Positions 1 to 10,539 of a stretch of DNA of 64,000 nt are shown here, in pieces. The first letter of the stretch is position 1. Each line of letters opens with the position of its first letter. The DNA comes from Camellia lanceoleosa (taxonomy: Eukaryota; Streptophyta; Magnoliopsida; Ericales; Theaceae). The stretch is taken from contig CM045763.1 in assembly GCA_025200525.1 (NCBI GenBank), forward strand, positions 151,720,246 to 151,784,245. The letters run 5' to 3'. Under the pieces are notes generated by a model, which was not told the origin of the DNA, made no database searches, and saw only the letters and a list, made by a program, of their open reading frames with translations. Made by a program: the position numbers and the translations under genes.

Positions 1-2314
1 GGTCATTTGTGCATTGCTTTGCATACATCTTGTGTAATGCACTTCACTAATTTCGGTATCCGGGCCATCTAGTATGCATTGTGTGAGGTGTTTGCATGAT
101 TTGGAGCCACTCTATATGACATTTCAGAGCTGGAAAATGTGTGATTGTATGCGATATTTAATCCCTTGCCATGTCTTAGTAGAGTTGCACTTTGTGCCTT
201 AGGTTTGGTCCCTCGCATTGTGCATGTTTGCATAAGTTTTGTTGCCTTAATTTCATCATGTTTGGCCACTGATTTGAGTGTGGCTGAGGCCTATTCATTT
301 TAGTTTAAGTCCATCTTGCATTATGTATGCCATATCCATGTTGTCGCATGCTTGATCGTCGCATTGTGTATTCTTTGTTCATGTCTTCGTGCATGTCCAT
401 CTTTGTATGTGCATTGCGTATGCCATATAGTTCATGTGCATTGAGTATGCCATTCTTAGTTCATAGCATTGTGTATGCTAGTTGCATGTTTGCATATCAT
501 CCATCGCATGCTAGCATGATTAGGTTGCATTGTGTTTAGGTTGCATGTTAGAGTTGCATTCATGCATGCCATGTGTATTGCATTGTGTTTGGAATAGGGT
601 TTAGTCCAAACACAGGAAACGAGGGACGTTTCGTACTCCAAGTGATGAAATGTCCCTCGATTCTCGGTCACCGACACTCCAGATTACCCATGATGGAGTT
701 TAGGCCTTGTTGTGTTTATATGTGCATTCATTTTACATCGAGTCGTGCAACCCGACTCCTCGGCCATCATGCATCGAGATGCGTAATTGGTGGCACGAGG
801 ATCGAGGACTACACTCCCTGGAGCTTGTGCAATGATGGGGAGAGTGGTCATGCACACATATGTTGAAAATACTTTGCCATGCCCCTTTCTCACTCTCTGT
901 TGTAGCAAATCGGAAACCAAAGAAAAAAGCGGTCGGCTGACCTTCGGAGCTTTGTATGCAGTTCGGGACCAGTTGAAAACAAAGGCAAATTGGGGCATCG
1001 CGAGGGATTTCTGAACAAGGCGACTCGAGCATGCATACATCCTTCGTCATTCAAAGCAGAGCTGAGGCAGCCCATTTTACATAGTTTGCATGCTAGTTTA
1101 GTTGATTTGTTAATTAGCTAGTGTTGTGTAATAATTAGTTAATTCGATTCTGTATTATTTATTCGGACCCTCCGAGAGAGGGCAATGTTATGATAAGTGT
1201 GCGTGTGTGTGATGTATGTCTTCCAATCCCACGTCTTTCTCCCTTTTATTTACTAGCTTATGATGGTTAGTTTTAGGGCATGTTTTAATTAGCATTCTTA
1301 TGCTCGCATGTTTGCATCCATTCATCTGTCTTGCATGCACCGGGCTCGGCGCATTATACTAACTGCATTGTATTTCAATTCCAAGTTGAATACATGTTAT
1401 CTGTAGCATCTCATATGCCATCTTAGAATAGCCGAACCCACTTCTAGTTGCATTTTGTATGTGTTGCATTAGGCATTCTTGACATAGCTAGGATCATGCA
1501 TTGATTTCTAACATAGCTTTTGTTTTGGCTCGGAGTACTCGGTAAGTGTTTATGGTTTAGCATCCTTGCATGTGTGTGAGTGACTGCCATGATAACATGC
1601 TTACCATGAGGCTAACTGCTTATGTGATATAACTACCTGAATGCCTGTGGGTGAAGGTTGGGTTATTTGAATTGGAACAATTCATCGATTATGAGTTTTA
1701 AGCCCACTTGAGAGTGGCAAAATCATGTTTTCCTAAGCCCACCTGAGGGTGGCAAATCCATGTCTTAGCCTACTTGCGAGTAGCACCTTCAAACCATTTT
1801 CAAACAAACATGAAATGTTTTCGTTCCAATTCAGGCGATCCAGTCTATACTTGTGTGTTTTGCGCATCACATAGTAATTCTTGGCTAATAAACCGGAATA
1901 AGAACGCATGTGTTTTCGAAAACAAGATATCATGTTTAGTAGTGGCTGATCTTTGATCGGGCGAGCGGGGGTGCTCATAGCTGACCTTCCCCAATTGTAC
2001 CCAAGTTCCCAAGCCGAGGTAACTTTGGTGATGACGGACACATGGCCTTAGGCAACGGGTCAGGTTTCCTAAATTCCCCCAAAATAAAATATTTAGGTGG
2101 CGACTGTGTATTTGGCAAAGCAGTCCATGTTTGGCACTTCTTTCTAAAAATCAAATTTTCAAAATGATTTTCCTGATTTGGACTCTTTGGTGCTTTATCG
2201 GTCTTGCATTGCACTTTGCGAGATCAGATTCAGAACCGTGACATTTGAGTCCAAACTGTAGTGAGCCCAATGAACAAAATTGGATTTCTCCCAGGACGTT
2301 CGAGCGCGTCTACA
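1..2314 (+). mobile_element. L1: 3' part of a Tat-type LTR (partial, cut by window edge)
   Basis: This stretch aligns by eye with the last 2.3 kb of the LTRs at 2315-5912 and 13591-18044: base 1 matches about 15764, and both end in GCGTCTACA. It is clearly more diverged from those two than they are from each other, so it belongs to a different insertion. It carries no gene. It is rich in TTGCATG/GCATTGTGTATGCC micro-repeats (300-600). It also has the TGGCGACTG primer-site-like motif at 2098, 217 bp before the LTR end. L1 is either the 3' LTR of an element nested inside the 5' LTR of element A, or a neighbour joined to it by deletion. Confidence 0.8.
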
Positions 2315-2844
2315 CACATGTATGGAGGATCTTGAGCCTTGTTTAGCTTCTCCAAGAAGCTTGAACCCTCTTGTTTTTCTATAAGAGAGGCCCTCCCTCT
2401 CCTTTAGAGAGGTTCAGATTTTTGGTCTAAGGCTCCAGCTTATATCTCTCTATATCTCTATACTTTAGGCTTAGAAAGTGTTTGTTCTTGGCCTATTGAA
2501 CACCACCTCTTAAGCACACACCTCCACCATTGTTCTAAGGTTCCTAGAGGTCTTGAGAAGTCTCAAAGAATTGGTTTTTGGTCCAGAAGGCTGTTGGTTT
2601 TGCTGAGCTACAAGGGTAACACTTTTTTCCTCTTTTAAGCTGTATTTTGATCCATCTCTTAGCATTATTTGCATGCATATTTGAGCTTTGGTGTAAACTG
2701 AAAAAAGTCTTATTTTGAGGCCCTTAACATGTTTGTTTAAGATCATTTTTCTGTTGGGGGTCATCTACCCCCTTGCATGCTTCATTTTACCTTGTTTTGA
2801 GCCATGCTTTAGAGCATTTGTGTTGGCCTTTGTTTGGCCTTTTA

Positions 2845-2874
2845 GCCACTGAAATCTAGTGGATTTTCAGTGGC
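2845..2874 (+). other. LTR hairpin 1 (10-bp stem) of element A
   Basis: GCCACTGAAA (2845-2854) pairs perfectly with TTTCAGTGGC (2865-2874) around a 10-base loop containing AGTGG. A degraded copy lies at about 14952-14981. The equivalent place in LTR B (47349-47380) has a 12-bp stem, and the loop again contains AGTGG. This suggests a structure kept in the LTR transcript. Confidence 0.6.
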
Positions 2875-2901
2875 TAGCATGCTGTTTTGAGTGCCAAAAT
2901 T

Positions 2902-2921
2902 AGAGAGGGGTGACCCTCTCT
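2902..2921 (+). other. LTR hairpin 2 (8-bp stem, GUGA tetraloop) of element A
   Basis: AGAGAGGG and CCCTCTCT flank the tetraloop GTGA (GUGA in RNA, a GNRA loop). The 3' LTR copy at 15009-15028 is identical. LTR B has a different sequence but an intact stem at the same place (63341-63360: AGGGAGAG, loop ACAC, CTCTCCCT). Confidence 0.6.
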
Positions 2922-5694
2922 CTCCATGTTTTGTTTTCTAGCATTTTTGGCCTTACAAAGGAGTCCTTATTTGCATGCTTCCAAGCCATGTTTCAGGCCA
3001 TTTTTTATGAGTTTTAGGACCTGCATAGGCTTTGTCCAGAGCTTGTTTACCATATTGGATGCCCATCTTGCATGTGTAGAATAACCCTCTTCATAGCATA
3101 TCAAAGGAGCATCTCATTCTTGCATGCATTAACCATGTTTCAGTGGGTTTTTGGGATTTATTTGGCATGTCATACCTCTGACTTTTTTTGGGTTAGTGGC
3201 CTCTTGATTGCCTCACATGCTTGTAGTGCAAATCCTCTATACTAGCTTACATTGAATGCTATTTTGGCCTTTGATTCTAGCACCTTTTGGCCATGCCTTA
3301 AACTGATTTTGTGCATGTTTTGGACTGCCTTAGCTCTATTTTTGGGCCTCATGGTCGAATGATGTTTGCTATGCATGGTTGTAGTTCAATACCCTTGCCT
3401 AGCTTTGAGTTTTGAAGCCTATTGCATGCGTATTTTGAGGTGTTTCCATGTTTTGGCATCATTGTGAATCATATTTCAGAGCTTATATGTATGCCATATT
3501 CCCATGTTTTCCACTCTTTAAATGTGTTTGAGAGTTATGCATGAATACCTCATTTTTGGACCATTGCATGAGCTTCATTTCCATGCTTTGCGAGCCATCA
3601 TTTTAGTCCATATTTGCTACTATTTTGGCCTACATAGGGACTATTTGGGGCTGGTTTGGCCATTTGAGTATTGCTTTGCATGCCTATAGTGTAATCCACT
3701 TCACTAGTTTCAGTATTTGGGCCATCTAGGATGCATTGTGTGAGGTGTTTGCATGATTCAGGACCATCTTGCATGTCATGCCATATTTCATGCTTACCAT
3801 GCTTTGGTGGAGTTGCACTTTGTGCCTTAGGTTTGGTCCCTTGCATTTGTGCATGTTTGCATGTGTGTTGTTGCTTCATTTTCATCATGTATGGCCACTG
3901 ATTTGAGTGTGGCTGAGGCCCATTCATTTTAGTTTAAGTCCATCTTGCATTATGTATTCGATATCCGTGTTGTCGCATGCTTGATCGTCGCATTGTGTAT
4001 ACGTTGTTCATGTCTTCGTCCATGTCCATCTTCGTATGTGCATTGCGTATGCCATATAGTTCATGTGCATTGAGTATGCCATTCTTAGTTCATAGCATTG
4101 TGTATGCTAGTTGCATGTTTGCATATCATCCCTCGCATGCCAGCATGATTAGGTTGCATTGCGTTTAGGGTTGCATGCTAGTCATATTGTGTATGCCATG
4201 TATATTGCATTGTGTTTAGAATAAGGTTTACTCCAAACGCGAGAAACGAGGGACGTTTCGTACTCCAAGTGACAAAATCTGCCTCGATTCTCGGTCGCCG
4301 ACACTCCGGATTACCCATGATGGAGTGTAGGCCTTGTTGTATTTATATGTGCATTCATTTTACATCGAGTCGTGCTACCTGACTCCTCGGCCATCATGCA
4401 TCGAGATGCGTGATTAGTGGAACGAGGATCGAGGACTACACTCCCTAGAGCTTGTGCAATGATGGGGAGAGTGGTCATGCACACATATGTTGAAAATACT
4501 TTGCCATGCCCCTTTCTCGCTCTCTGTTGCAGCAAACCGAAAACCAGCAGGAAAAATTGGTCAGCAGCCTTCTGGAGCTTTGTACAGTGTTCTAAGACCA
4601 GTTGCAAACAGAGGCAAATGGGGGCATCGCGATGGATTTCCTGACAAGGCGACTTGAGCATGCATGCATCCCTATCATTCGGAATAGAGCTGAGGCAGTC
4701 CATTTTGTTTAATTTTCATGCTAGTTTCCTTACTTACTTGGTCAATTTGTTAATTAATTAATGTTGTGTAATAATTAGTTTAATTAGCTTAGATTAGCAA
4801 GTTCATTATGTACTATTCATTCGGACCCTTCAAGGAGGGCAATGTTGTAATAAGTGTGTGTGTATGTGATGCATGTCTTCCAACCCCACGTCTTTCTCCA
4901 TTTTATTTACCAACATATGATGGTTAGTTTTAGGGCATGTTTCAATTAGCATACTTATGCTCGCATGTTTGCATCCATTCATCTGTCTTGCATGCACCGG
5001 GCTCGGCGCATCATGTTAACTGCATTGTATTTCAATTCCAAGTTGAATACATGTATCGATTGTCGCATCTCATATGCCATCTCAGAATAGCCGAGCCTAT
5101 TGTAGTTGCATTTTTACATGTGTTGCATTAAGCATTCTTAGCATAGTTAAGATTCATGCATGATTTCTAATTAGCTTCTTTATTTGCCTCGGAGTACTCG
5201 GTAAGTGTTATGCTTTAGCATCCTTGCATTTGTGTGAGTGATTGCCATGATAGCATGCTTACCATGAGGCTATGTGCTTATGTGATGTAACTGCCTGAAT
5301 GCCTGTGGGTAAAGGTGGGGTTGCTTGAGTTGGAATAATTCGTCAAAACCTATGTTTTAGCCTACTTGCGAGTAGCAAACTTCAGTCCATTTTCAAAATA
5401 AAGGGATATGTGATGCTTTGTTCCAACTTAGGCGATCCAGTCTATACTTGTATGTTGTGCGCATCACATAGTAATTCTAGGCTAATAAACCGGAATAAGA
5501 GCACATGTGTTTTCAAAAACTCGATATCATGCTTAGTAGTGGCCGATCTTCGATCAGGCGAGCGGGGGTGCTCATGAAATGACCTTCCCCAATCGTACCC
5601 AAGTTCCCGAGCCGAGGAAAATTTTGTGATGACGGACACGTGGCCTTAGGCACAAGTCAGGATTTCCTAAATTTCCCAAAATAAAACATTTAGG

Positions 5695-5705
5695 TGGCGA
5701 CTCTG
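5695..5705 (+). other. Primer-site-like motif inside LTR (TGGCGACTCTG)
   Basis: TGGCGACTC is what many Tat elements use as the start of a primer binding site, complementary to the tRNA-Arg 3' end. Here it lies 218 bp inside the LTR end. It also appears at 2098 (one base different), 17828 and 49966. It may be a fossil primer site; see findings. Confidence 0.4.
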
Positions 5706-5912
5706 TATCTGGCAAAGTAGTCCATGTTTGGCACTTCTTTCTAACAAATCAGCTTTTCAAAACGATTTGCCCGATTTGGACTCTTTGGTGATTTATCAGT
5801 CTTGCATTGCACTTTGCGAGATCAGATTAAGAACCGTGACATTGAGTCCGAACTGTAGTGAGCCCAATGAACAAAACAGGATCTTCCCGTGATGTTCGGT
5901 TTACGCGTCTCA

Positions 5913-5936
5913 CGATTCTGGCGATCGGGAATTAGA
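5913..5936 (+). other. Degenerate primer binding site of element A
   Basis: Immediately after the LTR end the sequence reads TGGCGATCGGG. Element B has CGCATCACTGGGAT at the same place. Taken together they point to an ancestral TGGCGATCACTGGG-type site, similar to the tRNA-Arg-type primer sites of Tat elements. The tRNA assignment is inference. Confidence 0.45.
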
Positions 5937-6714
5937 GAACTTGACTCGAGCTCATGATATCTTGTTTTGACTACACTTATGTATTTCTTTGCATTGCATT
6001 TGCATTAGTGCGCCCGGGACACAGTGTTTGCCGTCTGCTATTCCTAAACGGTTTGCGGGAGGCTCGCTTTGAGAAGCGTGCCATAAGGCTGACCAGTTAC
6101 AGGCTCTGCCACGATGGGAACACAAACCCCGATTTTTACCAGGGCACCCTTTTTGACCATTCGACTTAGTGCATATTCGGAATCCATAGTGACCATTCGA
6201 AACTAGGACAGGTTGCTTAACCGATTGTAAGTTATTTGAAACCGCTGTGTGCGTAGTGAAACCCTAGCTCCTAACAAAATAGGACAGGGAAACCCTACCC
6301 CAACATAAGGGTGTTTTTGGCTCTCACTTGCTTGCTATGTGCTTTTAGAGTGCGTCTCTACAGGAATGCATGTATCAGTTTGCAAGTTTGGGTATCAGGC
6401 CTGAGGGCATCAGTATTTAGGGGGGAATCAGTTTTTCCTAAGAGAATTAGTTTTACCTGAGGGTATCAGTTTACTAGCAGAGTTTTGGGCATAATTTAGT
6501 AGAGAGCACACTGGTTCAGCTATGCTTATACCTGTTCTGGTGAAATCAAGCTGAGATGCTATCTGTTTTCTCTTTTGCAAGGTAGTCGTGGAACTATAGC
6601 TTCAGAGGGCTCCAATATCCCCCGGGTACATTAGATTCATGCTGATAGACTTTGTCAGGTCAGAGATTCAGTTCAGAGCAACCAGTGTTTCCTTCACCAG
6701 TGGTAAGGCAAGAA
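5937..6714 (+). other. Untranslated leader of element A
   Basis: No gene is seen. The first 250 bp match element B 50136-50400 (shared GAACTTGACTCGA, a cluster around TTGCATTGCAT, and CTAGGACAG). From about 6390 short degenerate ATCAG repeats follow in both elements. The short ORFs here differ between A and B and are not supported. Confidence 0.6.
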
Positions 6715-8242
6715 AAGGCCAATCAGGCACAGATCACTCGTTCAACAGTCCCCAGTTCAGCAGTCCTTATCCACCTCACCTGTGCGCAGTTGGGCTGAGA
6801 TTTTTGTTTCCACTTCAGAAAGGGGATACACACTTGTTCAGTTAGATCAGCAGTTTTTAGTTAGAATGGAAGAGATGATGCGTTAGCTCCAGGGGAGTAT
6901 GAAAACCATGCAGTAGGACGCTATTCGTCAAGCAGAATTTGCCAAACAACAGGCTGAGGTCATGGCCCAACAAGCAGAGTTAATCGCCAGGCTACAGCAG
7001 CAAACCGAAGCATCTGCTTCACACCCAGTTCCTCCCCCACCAAGAGTCCCAATACTCGGGGAGACAGCAAACGTCCAGGATGATACGGACATTCCAATAG
7101 GACCGGCCCCACCCCCGATCCTACCCCAGCTATCCAAAGCGCAGACCAACCTACCGGATTCTCCCTTTGAGTTCGAGGTGGACCCCACAGCGTTGAAAGT
7201 GGGCAAGCTTGAAAAGTTATTCAAGAAGTCTCAGGGTGTGAAGTCCATTCCGGATATTGAGGATGGGTACACCGACTCGGCCGTGACGTTGCCAGACCGG
7301 TTTAAAATGCCGCACATCGACCGCTTTGATGGGTCTGGAGATCCTATGGTGCACCTGCGACTATTCTTAGACATCTTAAGGCCAATGGGCCTCACTAGAC
7401 TATAGAAGCTTTCCTCGTTTGGCCGGACCTTGTCGAGTGTAGCGGCTATTTGGTATGCAAAACTGGAGGACTCCGTCAAGAGGAATTGGGAGGAGATGGC
7501 TGAGGCCTTCATAACTCAATACTCCTATAACACGCAGATTGAGATTACAACCCGTGATCTTGAGACCACTAGGCAAGAGCCGAAGGAGAGTTTCTCCGAT
7601 TTTGTAACCCGGTGGAGGGCTAAGGCCTCGATGATGACCATCAGGCCTGTTGACAAAGATCAAATTCGGATGGTTGTGCGTAACCTCCAGCCCAAGCTCA
7701 TGCAAAAGATGATCGTTCTCCCCCTACCTACCTTTGCAGATTTACATGAGATTGGGGTGCAAATCGAGGACGCTATGAAGCAGGGCCTCATTGACCAGGA
7801 GAAGGAGCAGCCCAGGAGGGCGTTTTCCCGCAGTTCGAATGCGACCACCAGTGGTGATGCAGCTGCAAGATCTTCTGAAGTGGGCATGGTCACCACCACC
7901 ACATCAAAAATAGCTACCCCATTCACCGGTGAGTCCGGAAGTAGCTCACAAAAAACCAAATATCCACCTCAAGTCAAGAGGGTTTTTACCCCTCTTTATA
8001 TGCCTTTGTCAAAGGCTCTAGAGGTCTTACTCCGGAAAGGATATCTGAAACTGTTGGAACAACGGCCTCTACCCGATCCTATCCCTTCAAAGCATGACCA
8101 GACTAAATACTGTGCCTACCATCAACAAACCGGTCATGACACTGACAGTAGCTTTCGTCTTCGCCATGATGTACAAGATCTGTTTGACAACAAGGTCATC
8201 GCTGCACCAACTCAGCAAAGTCTATCGCCACTGGATCAGTGA
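6715..8242 (+). pseudogene. gag: gag of element A (capsid/nucleocapsid polyprotein), three in-frame stops
   Basis: Gag builds the cytoplasmic virus-like particle in which the element is reverse transcribed. The frame aligns along its length with gag of element B: a coiled-coil-like Gln/Ala-rich N-terminus, a proline-rich linker (about 7020-7120), then the retrotransposon gag capsid domain (FKMPHIDRFDGSGDP at about 7302, EESFSDF/VTRWRAKASMM at about 7588). Near the end a zinc-knuckle-like CAYHQQTGHDTD (8111 on) has Ser where the final Cys is expected. The first usable Met may be 6866, but homology to B extends upstream to about 6715. TAG stops lie in frame at 6884, 6914 and 7403; the second sits at a Gln codon of B, so it reads as CAG to TAG. 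Otherwise the frame is open to 8242, suggesting recent decay. Confidence 0.88.
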
Positions 8243-9069
8243 ACTTGGGGGATAGTATGAATATTTGATCAGGGGATGAACCACCTACGGGCGGCACTCA
8301 GTTTACTCTAGATGTGGCGTATGGCACGCACTATTTTGAGCATTTGTGAATGCTGTTTTTTTTTTTGTACTTTTGACTTAGGTATTGAGTCAGTTTTGTT
8401 ATGTCGCTTAGAGTTTGTCCCGTTGTATAGAGTCAGTCTTTTCATACTGAGTCAGTTGGGTCTGTCTTGTTGTATCGAGTCAGTCCTGTTTTGTTAGAGT
8501 CAGGTGATCCCGGGGGCGTTACCTCGGATATCACTATTTTGTTTTGTGTTTGTCTTTTCGCTTTCTTTTGAGTCTGTTTTTGCCGGGGAGCCAGTTACAC
8601 CAGAAGATCTAATTGAAACAGCTGTGGTTTTCATGCTTTGTGCTTGTTTCTGCTTTGAGCCTGTTGTGCTAGCAAACTTGAATGAAGCGGCACTACTTTT
8701 CACCTGCTTTTCTATGCCTTTAAATCATTGCATTGACCTAAGTTTTTCAAAACTTTTTAAACAATGTGTTGAACACAAAGAGGAAGGAATTCCTTGGGAT
8801 TTTGCAAAAATTTGAATAATTGAGAGAAAGAGAGGCATGCTAAGCCCTTAATGATTGAGATCATGTTCGTTAAATGTGAGTACTGAGAAGGATCCTGGCT
8901 TGATCCAGGTTGGTTCTACATTGTCTTCAGCGCGAGCGATTAGTCGCTTTCTTAAAAGATTTCAAAAAAATATTTTGCGTCGTCCTGCAAAGACCTGTGT
9001 GGAATCGCTCTTAAGATTGTGCAGCCTAGGATTGCTCTTAGCCTCGAGTCAACCCCTTTGCTTCCAAAC
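8243..9069 (+). pseudogene. Degenerate gag-pol spacer and pre-RT remnant of element A
   Basis: 8243-8860 has no recognisable protein. Part of it (GTTTTTGCCGGGGAGCC, then TGCCTTTAAATCATTGC) resembles the spacer of element B at 54990-55110. From 8870 to 9050 it matches element B 55220-55385, the stretch just upstream of reverse transcriptase (AAGGATCCTGG, GCGATTAGTCGCTTTCTTAAAAGATTTC), but frameshifted. Homology to B stops at about 9050, where pol has been deleted. Confidence 0.65.
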
Positions 9070-9345
9070 CTTGAACCTTAATTCAGAATGTTCAACGGTC
9101 AACCACAATGTGAGGCCTGTGTGGCCAGATTCGAAGCAGCCCTCGAACTAGGGGTAGGGAAGTCAGATCAAGAAGATCAGATGTCGTCAAAAGAAGCTTG
9201 CAAAGCTAGATCAAAAGTAGCCCTTGAACTAGGAGCAAAAATGTCAGATGCGCTCGAAGAGCCAAAGATAAGTCTTTTTTGCAAACCAGGAAAGACTAGC
9301 AAGAATGCCAAATCCCAGAAGAGGGAAAGAAGAACGTATTGCTGA
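9070..9345 (+). other. Unidentified filler with internal duplication at the pol deletion point of element A
   Basis: This short stretch sits exactly where about 3 kb of pol is missing. It contains an open frame from 9088 (85 codons) with two imperfect copies of a block reading CVARFEAALELG and CKARSKVALELG (about 9115-9180 and 9205-9260). I do not recognise it. It could be sequence captured during the deletion or a piece of a different element. Confidence 0.4.
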
Positions 9346-9515
9346 AGGACAACCAAGTTCCTTTCCACAACACTAGGGGCAAATTCACCCTCCATTGGAT
9401 GAACTTCTACATCATCAGCGAACAAAAGCCATTCTCTTGGATTCAGATGGCTCCGAGATCTCAAACCATTTAACATGGACAAAGCTACACTTTTACCCTT
9501 GAGAGGCTCACTGGA
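9346..9515 (+). pseudogene. Integrase C-terminal remnant of element A
   Basis: This matches the last 170 bp of integrase in element B (58215-58388): AAGGACAACC, then AGGGGCAAATTC and AACATGGACAAAGCTACAC. It runs on into the same GAGAGGCTCACTGGACCGAAAACCCGGAAGG stretch that follows pol in B. It fixes the right border of the pol deletion. No functional domain is left. Confidence 0.7.
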
Positions 9516-10539
9516 CCGAAAACCCGGAAGGGCAACCCAGGCAAAAGTTAGAGTAAGAAAAAAAAAGAAAAGAGAAAAGAAAAAAAATACAAAGAACGAA
9601 AAAGAAAAGATGAAAAAACATGAAAAGAAATGAAAAGAATTGAAAAGAAAAGAAAAACATAGCTCACAAGGTTGAAAATCCAGAAGGGAGGCCTTGGCAA
9701 AAGTTAGAGCGTAAAAGGTGAGGGTTAATACACGAGTGTACCTTAACCCGAACTACGTAAGGCTTGATTCCCATCTTTGGGATACGTAGGCAACTTCATT
9801 CTGAAGTCCAGCCATAAAACACTTCAAATTCGATTGTGTCCATGTGATGGTTCTGGTCATCTTTGTCTTCTCTGTATCCGAGAATTTGGTCGTAATTGTC
9901 ACTGTGAGGACTGGTTGCCATGTGCTGCAGCGCTATTCAGACTAGGGGCAACTTTCCGTTGCCGTGCAGTGTTGCGGTGCTATTCAGACTAGGGGCAACT
10001 TTTAGTTGCCATGCAGTGCCGTTCACACAAGGGGCAATTTTCCATTGTTTTTGGATCTGAGGTTGTGCATCTTAAGAGTCAATTCTACATTGGTCAAGTA
10101 GTGGCCATTTGCAAAAATAGTTTTTGAGAATTTTTACTGAGGTTGACTAATTCTCTCAAAATTTATTCCATTTTTCCAAAACTGGACCATTTTCTTGGAC
10201 CTAAAAAGGAAAATTTTTAGTGCTCATAACCTAACTTGCATGATTTTAAATCAGAAAATCAAACAAGCATGTTAATCTAACTCTCATGTTGGTCAAAATT
10301 GTTTTTAGCAGAACGTCAAAAACGAAAAATGGTCAAAATAATGAACTAGGGGGACAGTTGAGTCAGGTGTTCCGTCTTTTCCCCATTGTCAACATACTTG
10401 CCAGAAAGGGTGCTCTACTTGCCAGAAATGGCACTCTATCTGCCAGAAAAGGGCATAACTGAAGCTAACAACAAAGGGCTGAAAAGCTCTCAACATCCTC
10501 CAAGCAACGAGGTATCGAGCCAAGTGCGAAGCATGAACT
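9516..10539 (+). other. Post-pol region of element A: purine tract and GGGGCAA repeats
   Basis: No gene is seen. 9545-9660 is an almost pure A/G tract (GAAAAGAAA-type) absent at this size from element B. At 9941, 9988 and 10027 there are three copies of ACTAGGGGCAAC-like blocks 39-47 bp apart. B has two at 58711 and 58757. They resemble the polypurine tract just before the 3' LTRs. The rest aligns loosely with B 58780-59000. Confidence 0.55.

Larger units (their letters stand above)
2315..5912 (+). mobile_element. L2: 5' LTR of element A, lacking its first 830 bp
   Basis: It matches 14421-18044 almost base for base and ends GCGTCTCA just before the primer-site remnant. The first 830 bp seen in the 3' copy (13591-14420) are absent, and the sequence starts directly after the intact end of L1. 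The breakpoint falls at the centre of a perfect palindrome in the 3' LTR. No coding sequence is present; short ORFs here are chance. Two hairpins at 2845-2874 and 2902-2921 are listed separately. Confidence 0.85.
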
